From positions 1-64,000 of the IMG/VR virus record IMGVR_UViG_3300042516_001464: DNA of 64,000 nt; one strand, 5' to 3'. A model generated the notes under the pieces. It worked only from the letters and a program-made list of their open reading frames with translations, was not told the DNA's origin and ran no database searches. Positions within the stretch are counted from its first letter, which is position 1. Every line of letters starts with the position of its first letter. Positions 37,677-46,340 of this stretch are shown one piece after another. Origin of the DNA: a virus. Made by a program: the position numbers and the translations under genes.

Positions 37677-38615
37677 ATGGCGCAGACTCCACAATACGGT
37701 GATTCTGAACATAACCTTCTGCTAAAGATAGCAGAGAACTTTGGTGTTGCTGCTAATTCGGGGGATTCCAAAAATAGCATTCTGTATAAGATTGCAAATA
37801 CGACATATCAGAGTGCAGTAACCCCGCCATCTCCTTCATATGATCCAGATGCATTAGCATATGTTCAAGCGTCTGGAGCTACCGACATACAGAATATCAA
37901 TGCGTTTGTTGTTGGGATTAAAGCGTTAGGATTGTGGAATAGCATGGTATGTTGGCCTCTTCGTTCCTCGCAGAACGCAGGAACGGGATCAACTGCATAC
38001 TCGCTTGGTGGACTTGGAAGTTACAATGGAACCCTTGTTAATGGACCGACTTGGGGTGCGGACGGGGTGACAAGCGTGGGGGGGATATCAACCCCTCACA
38101 TCAGCACACTAGGACGCAATAGAACATCTTATACAAACCGCTCAATTTTAATTATAGTTAAACCAATAGGCTACAGCTTTGATGATTCGTTTTTTGGAAC
38201 ATCAAATTATGGGCTTAATTATTCTGGTTCTGGCGGTGGAATATATATGTATAGGATCAGACCTTCTAATGTTGTTGGATTTCAAGCTGGAGCTGTTTCA
38301 GCATTTAAATTTATAAATGCTATAACAGCAATACCTAATGGGAGTTTTGCTCTGTTTACATCAGTTGTCGATGCAGGCTTGGCAAAATCAAAAACAAACG
38401 CCGATACATTCGCGGTTAATGCCAACACGATCGCTCCTATAACAGATACCAACTCTCTTAAATTACTATCTAATGGAAGCGCCGAAACATTAAGGGGTCT
38501 TGTCGGAACAATGGCATTTGCTATGGATTGCAATACAGCATTTTCTCAAACTCAGGCAGACTCCATACGCTCACTTTACAAATCTACCCTCGGCCAAGGA
38601 CTCGGACTACCATGA
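37677..38615 (+). CDS. Putative fibre or decoration protein with lectin-like fold
   Basis: 312 residues. The N-terminal 45 residues contain two related segments ending L-L-L-K-I-A-E-N and I-L-Y-K-I-A-N, which also resemble the N-terminus of the fibre at 38882-40573; they likely anchor both to the virion. The rest is a beta-sandwich-like domain resembling LamG/concanavalin-type folds. It may bind carbohydrate. The gene overlaps the next by ATGA. Confidence 0.55.
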   Translation: MAQTPQYGDSEHNLLLKIAENFGVAANSGDSKNSILYKIANTTYQSAVTPPSPSYDPDALAYVQASGATDIQNINAFVVGIKALGLWNSMVCWPLRSSQNAGTGSTAYSLGGLGSYNGTLVNGPTWGADGVTSVGGISTPHISTLGRNRTSYTNRSILIIVKPIGYSFDDSFFGTSNYGLNYSGSGGGIYMYRIRPSNVVGFQAGAVSAFKFINAITAIPNGSFALFTSVVDAGLAKSKTNADTFAVNANTIAPITDTNSLKLLSNGSAETLRGLVGTMAFAMDCNTAFSQTQADSIRSLYKSTLGQGLGLP

Positions 38616-38839
38616 GTGAACATCCTCCAATGACACGTTACAGAGCTACAGAGCTTCACGACAATGATCTTCCATGGTTCTGTTGGGATCAAACCGCAAC
38701 AGATAAGACTCGTTCCATGCAGTGGGGTGTAACGCTTGTGCCAATTCCAGACGATTTTGAGAACCCTACAGAGTGGACATGGAGTGCGATGCTTCCAGAA
38801 GGAACGCAATTGCCAGATTGGATTCAACAAATTTCTTAA
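38612..38839 (+). CDS. Small hypothetical protein
   Basis: 75 residues, rich in Trp, Pro and Asp, starting inside the previous stop (ATGA). It sits between two fibre genes in the same place that a small gene occupies after other fibres here. No family recognised. Confidence 0.55.
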   Translation: MSEHPPMTRYRATELHDNDLPWFCWDQTATDKTRSMQWGVTLVPIPDDFENPTEWTWSAMLPEGTQLPDWIQQIS

Positions 38840-38881
38840 CAAAATTCTTGCAAAACAAAACTAACAACTTATAAAAAATAT

Positions 38882-40573
38882 ATGGCTCAACAACCAATAC
38901 ATGGAGACGGAAATTTAAATCTGCTATATAAGATTGCAGATAACACCTATGATATTTCGCAAGGTGGTGGTGGCACTGGTGGTAATGGGGCGACTGGTGC
39001 AACTGGAGCTACAGGATTAACTGGAGCTACAGGAAGCACAGGTGCAACAGGCGTTGCTGGTGGGCAAGGTTCCACAGGTGCTACCGGAATCGCTGGAGGT
39101 CAAGGTTCGACGGGGGCAACCGGAACTGCTGGAGTTGATGGTGCTACAGGAGCTACAGGGGTAGGGGCAAGCGGTTCTACTGGAGCAACAGGTTTGCAAG
39201 GCGCAACTGGATTGACTGGCGCAGGTGGAGCATCTGGATATTGGGGTTCCTTCTGGTCAAACCAAGACCAAAGTGCAGCTAACACAACTACGGCCTATCC
39301 AGTTACCTTTAACAATACAGACCCAGACTCAATTGGGGTTAGCGTTGTTTCAAATAGTCAGATTACTTTTGCAAATGCTGGCGTGTATAACATTCAATTT
39401 TCCGCGCAAGCAGACAGGGTTTCCGGTTCTGGCTCGGACAGCATTGATATTTGGTTCAGGAAAAATGGAACAGATATTCCAGAAAGCAATGGTGTTATAA
39501 CAGTTGCAGGTGGTGCAGCGGCGGCAAAAACAATTGCGTCTTGGAATTATATGCTGAAGCTGTCAGCGGCAGATTATGTAGAATTGGTGTGGAGAACATC
39601 AGATACTAATTTACAATTCATTCACGAGGCTTCCGCAACAAGCCCAACAAGACCAGCAATTCCAAGTGTAATAGTTACTGCTCAACAAGTAATGAACACG
39701 CAACTTGGGCCTCAAGGGGCAACTGGTGCTACTGGAGTTCCACTTTCTCCTCAAATTGACAGATTCATTGGTTCTGACACATGGACAAAACCAGTAGGCG
39801 CAAAGCAAGTTTTGTTTGAATGCGTTGCAGGTGGTGGCGGTGGTGGTGCAGGATTGAAAGTTGCCGCTGGAACTGCGGTTTCTGGTGGCGGCGGCGGCGG
39901 TAGCGGCGGATACTCACGCGCACTAATAAATGCCGCAGACTTGCCTGATACTGATGTATATACAGTTACAGTTGGTTCTGGCGGGTCTGGAGGTGTCGCT
40001 GGAGGAACTGCGGCTACCCCCGGCGGAATTTCAAGGGTGTCTGGTTCAACCATTGGAATATTTATCAACGCAGCAGTAGGCTCGGCTGGTGGCGTTGGCG
40101 TATCAGGAGCAAATAGCGCGGTAGGAATTGCTGGCGCACCTGCTGGTAATTCTGGTGGTGCTGGAAACATAACTGGATCAGGCGGAAATGGAACGGGGCA
40201 AAATTATGCTCCATCATCTGGCGGTGCTGGAGGCGGATGCTCAACGACAACGCCATTTCCCGGAGGGGTTGGTGGGGCGGCATGGTTTATTAGTGGCGGC
40301 GCGGGAAGTGCTGGAACGGCATCAACACTTGCTAATGGAGGAAACGGAGGAACTATAGCAACGCGGGCAATACCATCACTTGTTATGAATGGCGGTGGTG
40401 GTGGCGGCGGTGGCGCGACAACTGCAAGCGGATTTAGCGGTGGTAACGGAGGAAGCGGAACTGGCTACGGAACTAGCGGAGGAGGCGGGGGATCATGTTC
40501 TGCGGCATCTGGAACTGGTGGTAATGGAGGTAATGGCGCACCCGGTATTGTAATGATCACAACTTATTTTTAA
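38882..40573 (+). CDS. Collagen-like and glycine-rich tail fibre, second copy
   Basis: 563 residues. An N-terminal anchor like that of 37677-38615 (G-D-x-x-x-N-L-L-x-K-I-A) is followed by G-A-T type triplets (about 35-115), a C1q/TNF-like beta domain (about 120-270), and a glycine-rich C-terminal domain. The last part is paralogous to 9388-11088, for example T-W-T-K-P, A-K-Q-V, and the final I-T-T-Y-F. Two such fibres with different middles suggest a modular adhesin set. Confidence 0.8.
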   Translation: MAQQPIHGDGNLNLLYKIADNTYDISQGGGGTGGNGATGATGATGLTGATGSTGATGVAGGQGSTGATGIAGGQGSTGATGTAGVDGATGATGVGASGSTGATGLQGATGLTGAGGASGYWGSFWSNQDQSAANTTTAYPVTFNNTDPDSIGVSVVSNSQITFANAGVYNIQFSAQADRVSGSGSDSIDIWFRKNGTDIPESNGVITVAGGAAAAKTIASWNYMLKLSAADYVELVWRTSDTNLQFIHEASATSPTRPAIPSVIVTAQQVMNTQLGPQGATGATGVPLSPQIDRFIGSDTWTKPVGAKQVLFECVAGGGGGGAGLKVAAGTAVSGGGGGGSGGYSRALINAADLPDTDVYTVTVGSGGSGGVAGGTAATPGGISRVSGSTIGIFINAAVGSAGGVGVSGANSAVGIAGAPAGNSGGAGNITGSGGNGTGQNYAPSSGGAGGGCSTTTPFPGGVGGAAWFISGGAGSAGTASTLANGGNGGTIATRAIPSLVMNGGGGGGGGATTASGFSGGNGGSGTGYGTSGGGGGSCSAASGTGGNGGNGAPGIVMITTYF

Positions 40574-40685
40574 TTATGGAAATTGACGACTGGCTTATTG
40601 TTAACTCTGAAACGCATGAAATTGAAATGGGAATCCGTTGGGATGGGAAAACCAATTGGCCTTTGCCAGAAGGAACATATGCTGT
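40568..40685 (+). repeat. 118-base exact repeat, copy 2
   Basis: Identical to 11083-11200; the remainder of the flanking genes is only similar. Confidence 0.95.
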
Positions 40686-40746
40686 TAAACGGAGCGAAGC
40701 AGACTATTCAATCATAAAAGAAAAACCACAAAACGATGGATACTAA
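40576..40746 (+). CDS. Small fibre-associated protein, copy 2
   Basis: 56 residues; the first 36 equal those of 11091-11258, the tail differs. Follows a collagen-like fibre in both places and overlaps the downstream membrane-protein gene by 11 bases. No family recognised. Confidence 0.7.
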   Translation: MEIDDWLIVNSETHEIEMGIRWDGKTNWPLPEGTYAVKRSEADYSIIKEKPQNDGY

Positions 40747-40915
40747 TTCATTTAACGCAGGTATGGCAGGAATTTTCGCAACTGCAACATCAGTTGGCAT
40801 TTCATTACTGCCAGAAATTGAAACATGGCTGCGAATTGGTTCTCTTTGTATTGGTATTGTTGTTGGCATTGCATCTCTTGCTGTAATTATTAGAAACTGG
40901 AACAAGCCAAAATGA
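40736..40915 (+). CDS. Small membrane protein, holin-like
   Basis: 59 residues with one clear transmembrane segment (about 36-52) and a weaker one (about 9-24), ending in a basic tail R-N-W-N-K-P-K. Overlaps the lipoprotein gene by ATGA. Position at the head of the lysis cassette suggests a holin or antiholin. Confidence 0.6.
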   Translation: MDTNSFNAGMAGIFATATSVGISLLPEIETWLRIGSLCIGIVVGIASLAVIIRNWNKPK

Positions 40916-41082
40916 AAACCATTTCACTCATCACGCTTCTATCTATGGCGCTATTGACTGGGTGCGCTGTAACATATCCAATAAAAGATGGTAGTGTTAC
41001 TTTGTCATTTACCCCTCCACCAGAACTTCTAAACAAATACGGAATCAACTACGAGTTTCCTAAACCGAAAGGCACAAAATGA
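40912..41082 (+). CDS. Small lipoprotein, outer-membrane spanin-like
   Basis: 56 residues: M-K-T, a hydrophobic stretch, then lipobox L-T-G-C with Cys18. The mature part is short, with T-P-P-P. Location between two holin-like genes and the endolysin fits an Rz1-type outer spanin subunit, which would imply a Gram-negative host. No inner spanin partner was found. Confidence 0.6.
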   Translation: MKTISLITLLSMALLTGCAVTYPIKDGSVTLSFTPPPELLNKYGINYEFPKPKGTK

Positions 41083-41249
41083 AAATTGTAAATCTACTGC
41101 TTGAAAAATTGAGTGAGAATTCTACCTGGAGAGGTATTATCCTAATCGCCACAGCGGTTGGCGTGCAGCTTGAGCCAGAGCTTCAAGAGTCAATCATCGT
41201 TGCTGGTCTTGGGTTGGTTGGTTTGATCAATGTTATTCGTAAAGGTTAA
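41079..41249 (+). CDS. Holin-like protein
   Basis: 56 residues: W-R-G-I-I-L-I-A-T-A-V-G-V, an acidic turn E-P-E-L-Q-E, then a second hydrophobic segment and a basic end. This is the pattern of small two-segment holins that precede endolysins. Overlaps the lipoprotein gene by ATGA and is 11 bases from the endolysin. Confidence 0.7.
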   Translation: MKIVNLLLEKLSENSTWRGIILIATAVGVQLEPELQESIIVAGLGLVGLINVIRKG

Positions 41250-41260
41250 TACCTTTCTTT

Positions 41261-41815
41261 ATGCCAAGCAGAATTGACATGGCTAAATTCATTCTGGACT
41301 CTGAAGCCAGAAGGGATAAGCAGGGTAATTTGAGAGTGTATGATCTACCTGCCGCTGATGGCGGGGGATCGTATGAGGTAGCCGGAATCAATGATCTCTA
41401 TCATCCAGAAGCTGCAAGGAAATTAAAGAACCTTATTCAAGAAGGGAAGCATTTTGAAGCGGAAGAGTATGCCAAGGCGTATCTGTTGGACTACACGAAT
41501 GTAGTTTCTAACTGGACCCGCAACCCTGCTGTTGAAGCATTCCTTCGTGACACTGCATTTAATCGAGGTCCAAAGGGTGCGCTGCGTGTATTGCAGATCG
41601 CATTAGGTGTGCCGGACGATGGCAAGTGGGGTCCAGTTACTCAAGCGGCTATGGGGAAAGGAACTCCAGAAGAACTCTTACAGAAACTCCGCAAGGCAAG
41701 AGAGACATATGAGCTTCGTATCGCACCTCCGATTGGAGCAAGAAAACAATTTTGGGTTGGACTACAAAACAGGTGGAACAAAGCATTTTATTTTAGCAAA
41801 GAATTTATTGTTTAA
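41261..41815 (+). CDS. Endolysin, GH108-type
   Basis: 184 residues. The N-terminal S-E-A-R-R-D with G-N-L-R-V-Y and G-G-G-S-Y-E-V-A-G-I-N is the glycoside hydrolase 108 (N-acetylmuramidase) signature; E in S-E-A-R is the probable catalytic acid. The C-terminal part has G-V-P-D-D-G-K-W-G-P, a peptidoglycan-binding repeat. It would cut the cell wall for release. No signal peptide, so a holin is needed. Confidence 0.85.
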   Translation: MPSRIDMAKFILDSEARRDKQGNLRVYDLPAADGGGSYEVAGINDLYHPEAARKLKNLIQEGKHFEAEEYAKAYLLDYTNVVSNWTRNPAVEAFLRDTAFNRGPKGALRVLQIALGVPDDGKWGPVTQAAMGKGTPEELLQKLRKARETYELRIAPPIGARKQFWVGLQNRWNKAFYFSKEFIV

Positions 41816-41818
41816 CAT

Positions 41819-41968
41819 ATGAGTGAACCAAGTAAACCCAACGAAGATGTGTTGTATCTGCATAAAGAAAATCTCAAGCTAAAAGAGATATTGAGGCAGT
41901 GCTTAAAGGCAAGGCAGATTGCTCATGTGAAACAGATCATTAGGGAGGCATTAACTAATGAGCGATAA
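41819..41968 (+). CDS. Small helical protein (49 aa)
   Basis: 49 residues, one amphipathic coiled-coil helix rich in Lys, Leu and Glu. Follows the endolysin by three bases and overlaps the next gene by 11. No family recognised. Confidence 0.5.
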   Translation: MSEPSKPNEDVLYLHKENLKLKEILRQCLKARQIAHVKQIIREALTNER

Positions 41969-42902
41969 AAAAGACTGGAAGACAAAGGCGCTTGAAATGA
42001 TTGGCGTTGAGGGCGAGCCTCCTCGGCAACGTAAAACATTTTCCACGGAAAAGAAAACAATACAAGCGAGTGGAGATGAGAATATCCCTAAAGAAGTATT
42101 GGATAAATACAATGAGCTTTATAGGTCTGGAGTTAAGAACATATCGCTTGAGGACTTGATTGCAGATTACTATGGAGGATCAGAAAACCTTCAAACGGAA
42201 ATATCAAAAGCAAAGGAAGCAAGGGCAAATCGTAATCCCAAATCATTTGAAGATAAATCAATGGAGATGTATTACGATAAGATTTCAGAGAAGATTCCAG
42301 TTCGTTCAAGTAAAACAATGGCTTCTCATTATATTCCAGATGAGAAAAAGGCCGTTGTATCAGACCCTGAATCATACACTAAATTCCTTTCACGAATTGC
42401 GGAGAAGGGATTAAGCGGATCAAAAAAAGACGAGGAAGAGTTTGACAAATTTCTTGAAAAAAACAGATACACCCGTGGCGACTATGCGGAAATGATGGGG
42501 AATCCATTAAGTCAATACATGGGAGCTGTTGAACATGAAGTTGGGCATCATGCGACTGGGCCAATGGAGGGAAACCTTGGTATGACATTTACTCATATAT
42601 CAGATAAGGGCGAGCTTTCTAATCAGCTTGGAAGAATCCAGCGAGAAGCATATCAGTTGTATGGAGAAAGATTCACTCCAGAAACTCTTGAAGATTTTAT
42701 GGTTCAACAAGAAAGTATTCCAGAAAAAGAAAGATTCAAGAACTTCTCACCAGATACAAGGCGCGGGCTTCGTGAATTGTATGATTCATACAAGGGGGAG
42801 AATCCAATGCTTAAAGAGAATCAAAGAATTTGGCCTGCTGCCAAGGCGAGGATTCCAGAATTCGTTAAAAACAAACAATCTGAAAAAACAAAATTAGTAT
42901 AA
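41958..42902 (+). CDS. Zincin-like metallopeptidase
   Basis: 314 residues. H-E-V-G-H-H (within V-E-H-E-V-G-H-H) near residue 195 fits the HExxH zinc-binding motif. The first 150 residues are charged and helical and may be a virion or substrate-binding part. Three proteins in this window carry HExxH motifs. The target is unknown; it may mature a virion protein or act on host proteins. Confidence 0.6.
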   Translation: MSDKKDWKTKALEMIGVEGEPPRQRKTFSTEKKTIQASGDENIPKEVLDKYNELYRSGVKNISLEDLIADYYGGSENLQTEISKAKEARANRNPKSFEDKSMEMYYDKISEKIPVRSSKTMASHYIPDEKKAVVSDPESYTKFLSRIAEKGLSGSKKDEEEFDKFLEKNRYTRGDYAEMMGNPLSQYMGAVEHEVGHHATGPMEGNLGMTFTHISDKGELSNQLGRIQREAYQLYGERFTPETLEDFMVQQESIPEKERFKNFSPDTRRGLRELYDSYKGENPMLKENQRIWPAAKARIPEFVKNKQSEKTKLV

Positions 42903-42952
42903 TTCAAAAATATTTTTGACTTATTAACATTTCCTGCTAACTTATTCACAAC

Positions 42953-43240
42953 ATGAAGAGAATCTCTGTTAAGATTGATGGAGCAAAATGGAAGGTTCTT
43001 TTCAAGAAGCCAACGCCAAATGATTACATCGGAATCGAGGAAGACGATATTGGCCTTTGCGTAGCTGAAGAGAAGAAGATATTTGTGACACCTAATCCAG
43101 ATAGCGTTCTTGGAACAGCAATACATGAAGTCTTACACGCAGTCTTCCCGCAACTAAACGAAGATGCAATCATAGCTGGCGAGGAAGCGTTAATTGATTT
43201 GTTAGATAAATTCCCTAAAGAACTTTTGAATGAGTCTTGA
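42953..43240 (+). CDS. SprT-like small metallopeptidase
   Basis: 95 residues with H-E-V-L-H-A (about 58-63), HExxH motif, after a beta-rich N-terminus, followed by an acidic helix G-E-E-A-L-I-D-L-L-D. This is the layout of small phage SprT/WSS1-like proteins. The same reading frame stays open after its TGA for 83 codons to the next protein. Confidence 0.65.
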   Translation: MKRISVKIDGAKWKVLFKKPTPNDYIGIEEDDIGLCVAEEKKIFVTPNPDSVLGTAIHEVLHAVFPQLNEDAIIAGEEALIDLLDKFPKELLNES

Positions 43241-43288
43241 GAAAGGACGGGTAATCCAATCAGCTTAAAATACGAACAGTATAATTCA

Positions 43289-43489
43289 TTGGTTAAAACA
43301 CAGAAGTTTCTTCGTGACCTTCTATACACGGATACTCGTCCAAAGAAAGTATCTGAACTAAAGGAAAGGGCATATCGTTGCCTTCGTCACTTCCCTCACC
43401 TAAAGGAGAATGGTGAACCAATGTTTAGCCAGGATGACTTTCCATGTCCTAAAATTCAATTCACACAAGAATATGGCAGCAATAAATAA
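43289..43489 (+). CDS. Hypothetical protein with uncertain start
   Basis: 66 residues from a TTG start. The frame is open back to the TGA at 43238, and the residues before the TTG (S-L-K-Y-E-Q-Y-N-S) look like part of the protein, so a natural start may have been lost or may use a weaker codon. An ATG at 43230 opens a short different frame that could feed in by a -1 shift. No family recognised; C-rich end has P-C-P-K. Confidence 0.45.
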   Translation: MVKTQKFLRDLLYTDTRPKKVSELKERAYRCLRHFPHLKENGEPMFSQDDFPCPKIQFTQEYGSNK

Positions 43490-44207
43490 ACAATGGAAGA
43501 AGTGGATGGCTGTTAGCTGTTCACATGGAGATCATATTGATCCAGAAGCGAGGGATGCTGTATTGCGGTTCAAGGAGCAATTTCGCCCACATACTATAGT
43601 CCATTTGGGAGACTTCATTGATGCGGCAGCTGCCCGTTCTGGAGCCATGAATGATCCTAACGCTTCGGATCGTGCAGCATCGGTAGCTGAAGACCTTTCA
43701 GCGGGTGTTGATTTTTTACAGGAGCTTCGGCCAAATCATATCCTATATGGAAACCATGAGGACAGATTGTTCCGGCTTGCAAATTCGCCTAATGCATTAG
43801 CCGCTCATGCTGCAACATTAGTTATCCAAGAGATCGAGAAGACAGCAAAAAGTCTTAAAGCTGCTACATATTCCTACGATATGCAGTCTCATCCTATCAT
43901 TGGCGGGGCAAAGTTTATCCACGGGTTCATGTATAATGTCGCCAGTATCAGAGATCACGCAGAGACATTTGGAACTTGCGTCATGGGACATATTCACAGA
44001 ACCGGCATAGAACAAGCCAGAACATTGAATGGGGCTACCGGATACTCCGTTGGTATGCTAATGCGTTTTAACGCCGATTATGCGAAAGCAAAGAGGCAAA
44101 CTCTGGCATGGACACAAGGGTTTGGTTACGGATTTTACACTGACACACAAATAACAATAAACTTATGCGAAAGAAAACGGGGAGTTCCGTGGATGTTGCC
44201 GCTATAA
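43473..44207 (+). CDS. Calcineurin-like metallophosphoesterase
   Basis: 244 residues. Metal-site motifs in order: S-C-S-H-G-D-H-I-D, H-L-G-D-F-I-D, Y-G-N-H-E-D, H-G-F-M-Y and G-H-I-H. That matches the calcineurin superfamily (D-x-H, GDxxD, GNHE, GHxH), though D-x-H appears as S-H-G-D-H. It may be a nuclease, phosphatase or cyclic-nucleotide enzyme; the specific substrate is not evident. It overlaps the previous gene by 17 bases. Confidence 0.8.
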   Translation: MAAINKQWKKWMAVSCSHGDHIDPEARDAVLRFKEQFRPHTIVHLGDFIDAAAARSGAMNDPNASDRAASVAEDLSAGVDFLQELRPNHILYGNHEDRLFRLANSPNALAAHAATLVIQEIEKTAKSLKAATYSYDMQSHPIIGGAKFIHGFMYNVASIRDHAETFGTCVMGHIHRTGIEQARTLNGATGYSVGMLMRFNADYAKAKRQTLAWTQGFGYGFYTDTQITINLCERKRGVPWMLPL

Positions 44208-44428
44208 ATTCAGCCTGGTCTGATTTATTTAATCAAAACAAGGCGAGAACAATTGAAGAACTACGAGAAGAAGGGTGGCTATCTATTCCAGAGATTGCAT
44301 CCAGATTAAATAAAGGGCGGTGTGCAGCCAAAGCTACAATGGATAGACTTGGTGCAGAGCATAAAAACATTTATGTTCTTATTGATGGCATTGTAAGAAA
44401 AGTTGGATTCTTTAGGTTAAAAGAATGA
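44165..44428 (+). CDS. Small winged-helix-like DNA-binding protein
   Basis: 87 residues. E-E-G-W-L-S-I-P-E-I-A-S-R-L-N-K-G is a helix-turn-helix (wHTH) pattern in the middle, followed by I-Y-V-L-I-D as a likely wing. It is the last plus-strand gene of the cluster, with a terminator directly behind. A transcriptional regulator is the likely role. Confidence 0.6.
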   Translation: MRKKTGSSVDVAAINSAWSDLFNQNKARTIEELREEGWLSIPEIASRLNKGRCAAKATMDRLGAEHKNIYVLIDGIVRKVGFFRLKE

Positions 44429-44429
44429 A

Positions 44430-44455
44430 GGGGGAGGAGATTTCTCCCCTCCCCC
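44430..44455. terminator. Bidirectional terminator-like hairpin
   Basis: GGGGGAGGAGA pairs with TCTCCCCTCCCCC through a two-base bulge, between converging genes ending at 44428 (+) and 44502 (-). It has no T-tract, so it may only pause or block readthrough. Confidence 0.5.
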
Positions 44456-44501
44456 ACCAATGAACACACAAGCTAGGCAACACAAACCCAGCAAGTTCAA
44501 G

Positions 44502-44906
44502 TTATTTTATTGTTTCCCAATAGTCAATTGGATAATTAATTTCTATTTCTGTTTTCTCGTTGTCGAATCCTTTGACTTTTTCTTGTTCGACTTGGAGCTT
44601 GATTGTCCATGGGTTGTCTTCAGGTAGGAGTTTAGCGTGTCGCAAGCCATCGAGTAGATTCTTTGTAGAGGCTGCTGCGTTGTCTGGATCAAGGCATCTG
44701 ACCCGGAACAGAGTGAAGCGGACTTCAATGCGTCCAGTAGCGCGTCCCAAGCTAACTTCTTTTCTTTGTATTGAACTGCCCAGTGCTGGCGCATGGTCTT
44801 GTTTAGCGATGGTGTTCTGTATAGGACTGTGAGCTTTAGTTGCATTGGCTTGGATAAATGATTTAGATGCGTTTGGAAATGCGAGTAGGAGTTCTTTCTC
44901 TGTCAT
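44502..44906 (-). CDS. RusA-like Holliday-junction resolvase
   Basis: 134 residues. R-C-L-D-P-D-N-A-A-A-S-T-K-N-L-L-D-G-L-R-H-A is the RusA metal-binding signature (D-x-D-N, K and D). The end L-P-E-D-N-P-W matches the family. The ATG overlaps the upstream stop as ATGA. In phages RusA resolves recombination and replication branches before packaging. The N-terminal 45 residues are longer than usual. Confidence 0.75.
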   Translation of the reverse strand: MTEKELLLAFPNASKSFIQANATKAHSPIQNTIAKQDHAPALGSSIQRKEVSLGRATGRIEVRFTLFRVRCLDPDNAAASTKNLLDGLRHAKLLPEDNPWTIKLQVEQEKVKGFDNEKTEIEINYPIDYWETIK

Positions 44907-45190
44907 AGAATATATCCATTTTCTTTTGCCCACTTGGGATTGTCATGCACCTCGCAATGGCATCTGCGGCATAGCGATAAGAATGTATCCTTGTTGCATA
45001 GATTCTTTCCTCGCTTCGCCATGTGATGGATGTCATCAGCGCCGAAACCGCAAATAGCACAGAATGGGTTCAATGCGAAGTGTTCCTTCTTTGCTTGCTG
45101 GTATAGCGTAAGCTCTTTTGCGTGTCGTTTAGAAACCTTATTCATAGGTTTCTTTGATGTTAGTCTACTTCTTCTTTTTAGCAGGGGCAT
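44903..45190 (-). CDS. HNH nuclease-like protein (NinG-like)
   Basis: 95 residues: basic N-terminus with repeated Lys/Arg, then C-A-I-C-G, D-I-H-H-M, C-R-R-C-H and a final H-D-N-P-K-W. This is the HNH-with-cysteine-pairs fold of the NinG/recombination family. Next to a RusA-like gene, it fits a recombination role. Confidence 0.7.
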   Translation of the reverse strand: MPLLKRRSRLTSKKPMNKVSKRHAKELTLYQQAKKEHFALNPFCAICGFGADDIHHMAKRGKNLCNKDTFLSLCRRCHCEVHDNPKWAKENGYIL

Positions 45191-45371
45191 AGTATGACTC
45201 CATGGATGTTAATACTTCAAGGCATTCGCTATTCGTGATTGGCGATTTAACACATTTAGGAAAGTCTTTTCCGCGCATATGCATATCACCTAACTTGTTT
45301 AACTTAAACGGAGAGACGAATACTTTCATCTCTCCATTCTCCAATCCAATAAATGGTATCAACTCATTCAT
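45165..45371 (-). CDS. Hypothetical small protein
   Basis: 68 residues with a Lys-rich C-terminus; overlaps both neighbours (26 and 8 bases). No recognised domain. Confidence 0.55.
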   Translation of the reverse strand: MNELIPFIGLENGEMKVFVSPFKLNKLGDMHMRGKDFPKCVKSPITNSECLEVLTSMESYYAPAKKKK

Positions 45372-45630
45372 CTAATTTAGCGAGAACATTTTTAAGCCAG
45401 GCATCTTTCTTCTTAGGCTTTTTCTTTGGCTTCTTTTTGATTGGCTTCCTAACTCTCTTGAGTCTGTAGATGTCAGGTATTGTACTGCTATCTGTATAAA
45501 TTTCATGTGTTATTGTTTTATGTTTCTTTTTACAATACCTCAACCTACGAACGAAAGATATATCATCATCTGTTGTTAGCGTTCTTGAGTCTGTGACATC
45601 TGTATCCAATCCGCAAATACTACACTTCAT
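45364..45630 (-). CDS. NrdR-type zinc-ribbon protein with Lys-rich tail
   Basis: 88 residues. C-S-I-C-G, D-S-R-T, and F-V-R-R-L-R-Y-C-K-K-K resemble the N-terminal zinc ribbon of NrdR-like regulators (C-x2-C, D-S-R, R-R-R, C). The ATP-cone of NrdR is missing; a poly-Lys stretch follows instead. It may bind DNA as a phage regulator, perhaps of ribonucleotide reductase-type sites, but that is inference. Confidence 0.55.
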   Translation of the reverse strand: MKCSICGLDTDVTDSRTLTTDDDISFVRRLRYCKKKHKTITHEIYTDSSTIPDIYRLKRVRKPIKKKPKKKPKKKDAWLKNVLAKLDE

Positions 45631-46010
45631 TTTATAAACTTCTTAGCTTCGTCCATTAGAAACATTTTTTCAACAGCTTCATCTACTCCATATGCTGGAT
45701 ATTCAATTTGTTTTATTAGTAACTTAATTAATTCAACTGATTTAGTTAACTTGTCATACAGATTCTCAAGTTCACCAACCATTTTGTCATGGTGCTCGGC
45801 TTCTTTCTGCGAGTCAATACGCAGGACATCGCGTTCGTTGCACAATTTATTAACCGCAAGCATATGCTCGGTGGCGAGTGCATCGTATTTCTCCATTGCC
45901 TCGTCTCGCTCCCCCTCTAATCTCTTGATTACTTTCATCGCTAAATCCCGTTGGTCTTGCAGATTTATTATATCAGAACGAAGAGAATCAATCTCAGAAA
46001 TTTCACTCAT
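45627..46010 (-). CDS. Coiled-coil hypothetical protein
   Basis: 127 residues, almost entirely a heptad-repeat coiled coil (residues 1-95). Coupled at both ends by ATGA overlaps. No enzymatic motif. Confidence 0.6.
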   Translation of the reverse strand: MSEISEIDSLRSDIINLQDQRDLAMKVIKRLEGERDEAMEKYDALATEHMLAVNKLCNERDVLRIDSQKEAEHHDKMVGELENLYDKLTKSVELIKLLIKQIEYPAYGVDEAVEKMFLMDEAKKFIK

Positions 46011-46339
46011 TTCGTATCCTTCCCATGAATCGCATTGAGTAGCGCATCATATTCTTTACAGACAAAGCTATATGATCCAATTGGCAATTGTTTGTTTATT
46101 GCTACAAGCAAGCGGCTGGCTGCATCGTGAACTTTTTTGTGGTCATCATATGATACCCACTCTCCATCTGGAACAATCTTCCTCAATGTGTCGCGCTCTA
46201 AACGTAGGCTCAATACCTCTGCTCGTAGGGAATCAATTTCACATTGCGCCAATAGACTGCGATTGTATTCCAACAAATCGTCAGCTCGCCTTGGGCATCT
46301 GATGGAGAACTCTTCTTCGTGGTGTGGCGTATATTCCAT
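46007..46339 (-). CDS. Hypothetical helical protein
   Basis: 110 residues with a central coiled coil (about 30-58) and a beta-rich C-terminus. Overlaps the next gene by ATGA and follows the previous one by one base. Confidence 0.55.
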   Translation of the reverse strand: MEYTPHHEEEFSIRCPRRADDLLEYNRSLLAQCEIDSLRAEVLSLRLERDTLRKIVPDGEWVSYDDHKKVHDAASRLLVAINKQLPIGSYSFVCKEYDALLNAIHGKDTK

Positions 46340-46340
46340 A

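Noticed and set aside
44543-44845. Alternative minus frame over the RusA-like gene
   Set aside because: The chosen frame has the RusA metal-binding signature; the alternative shows no domain.
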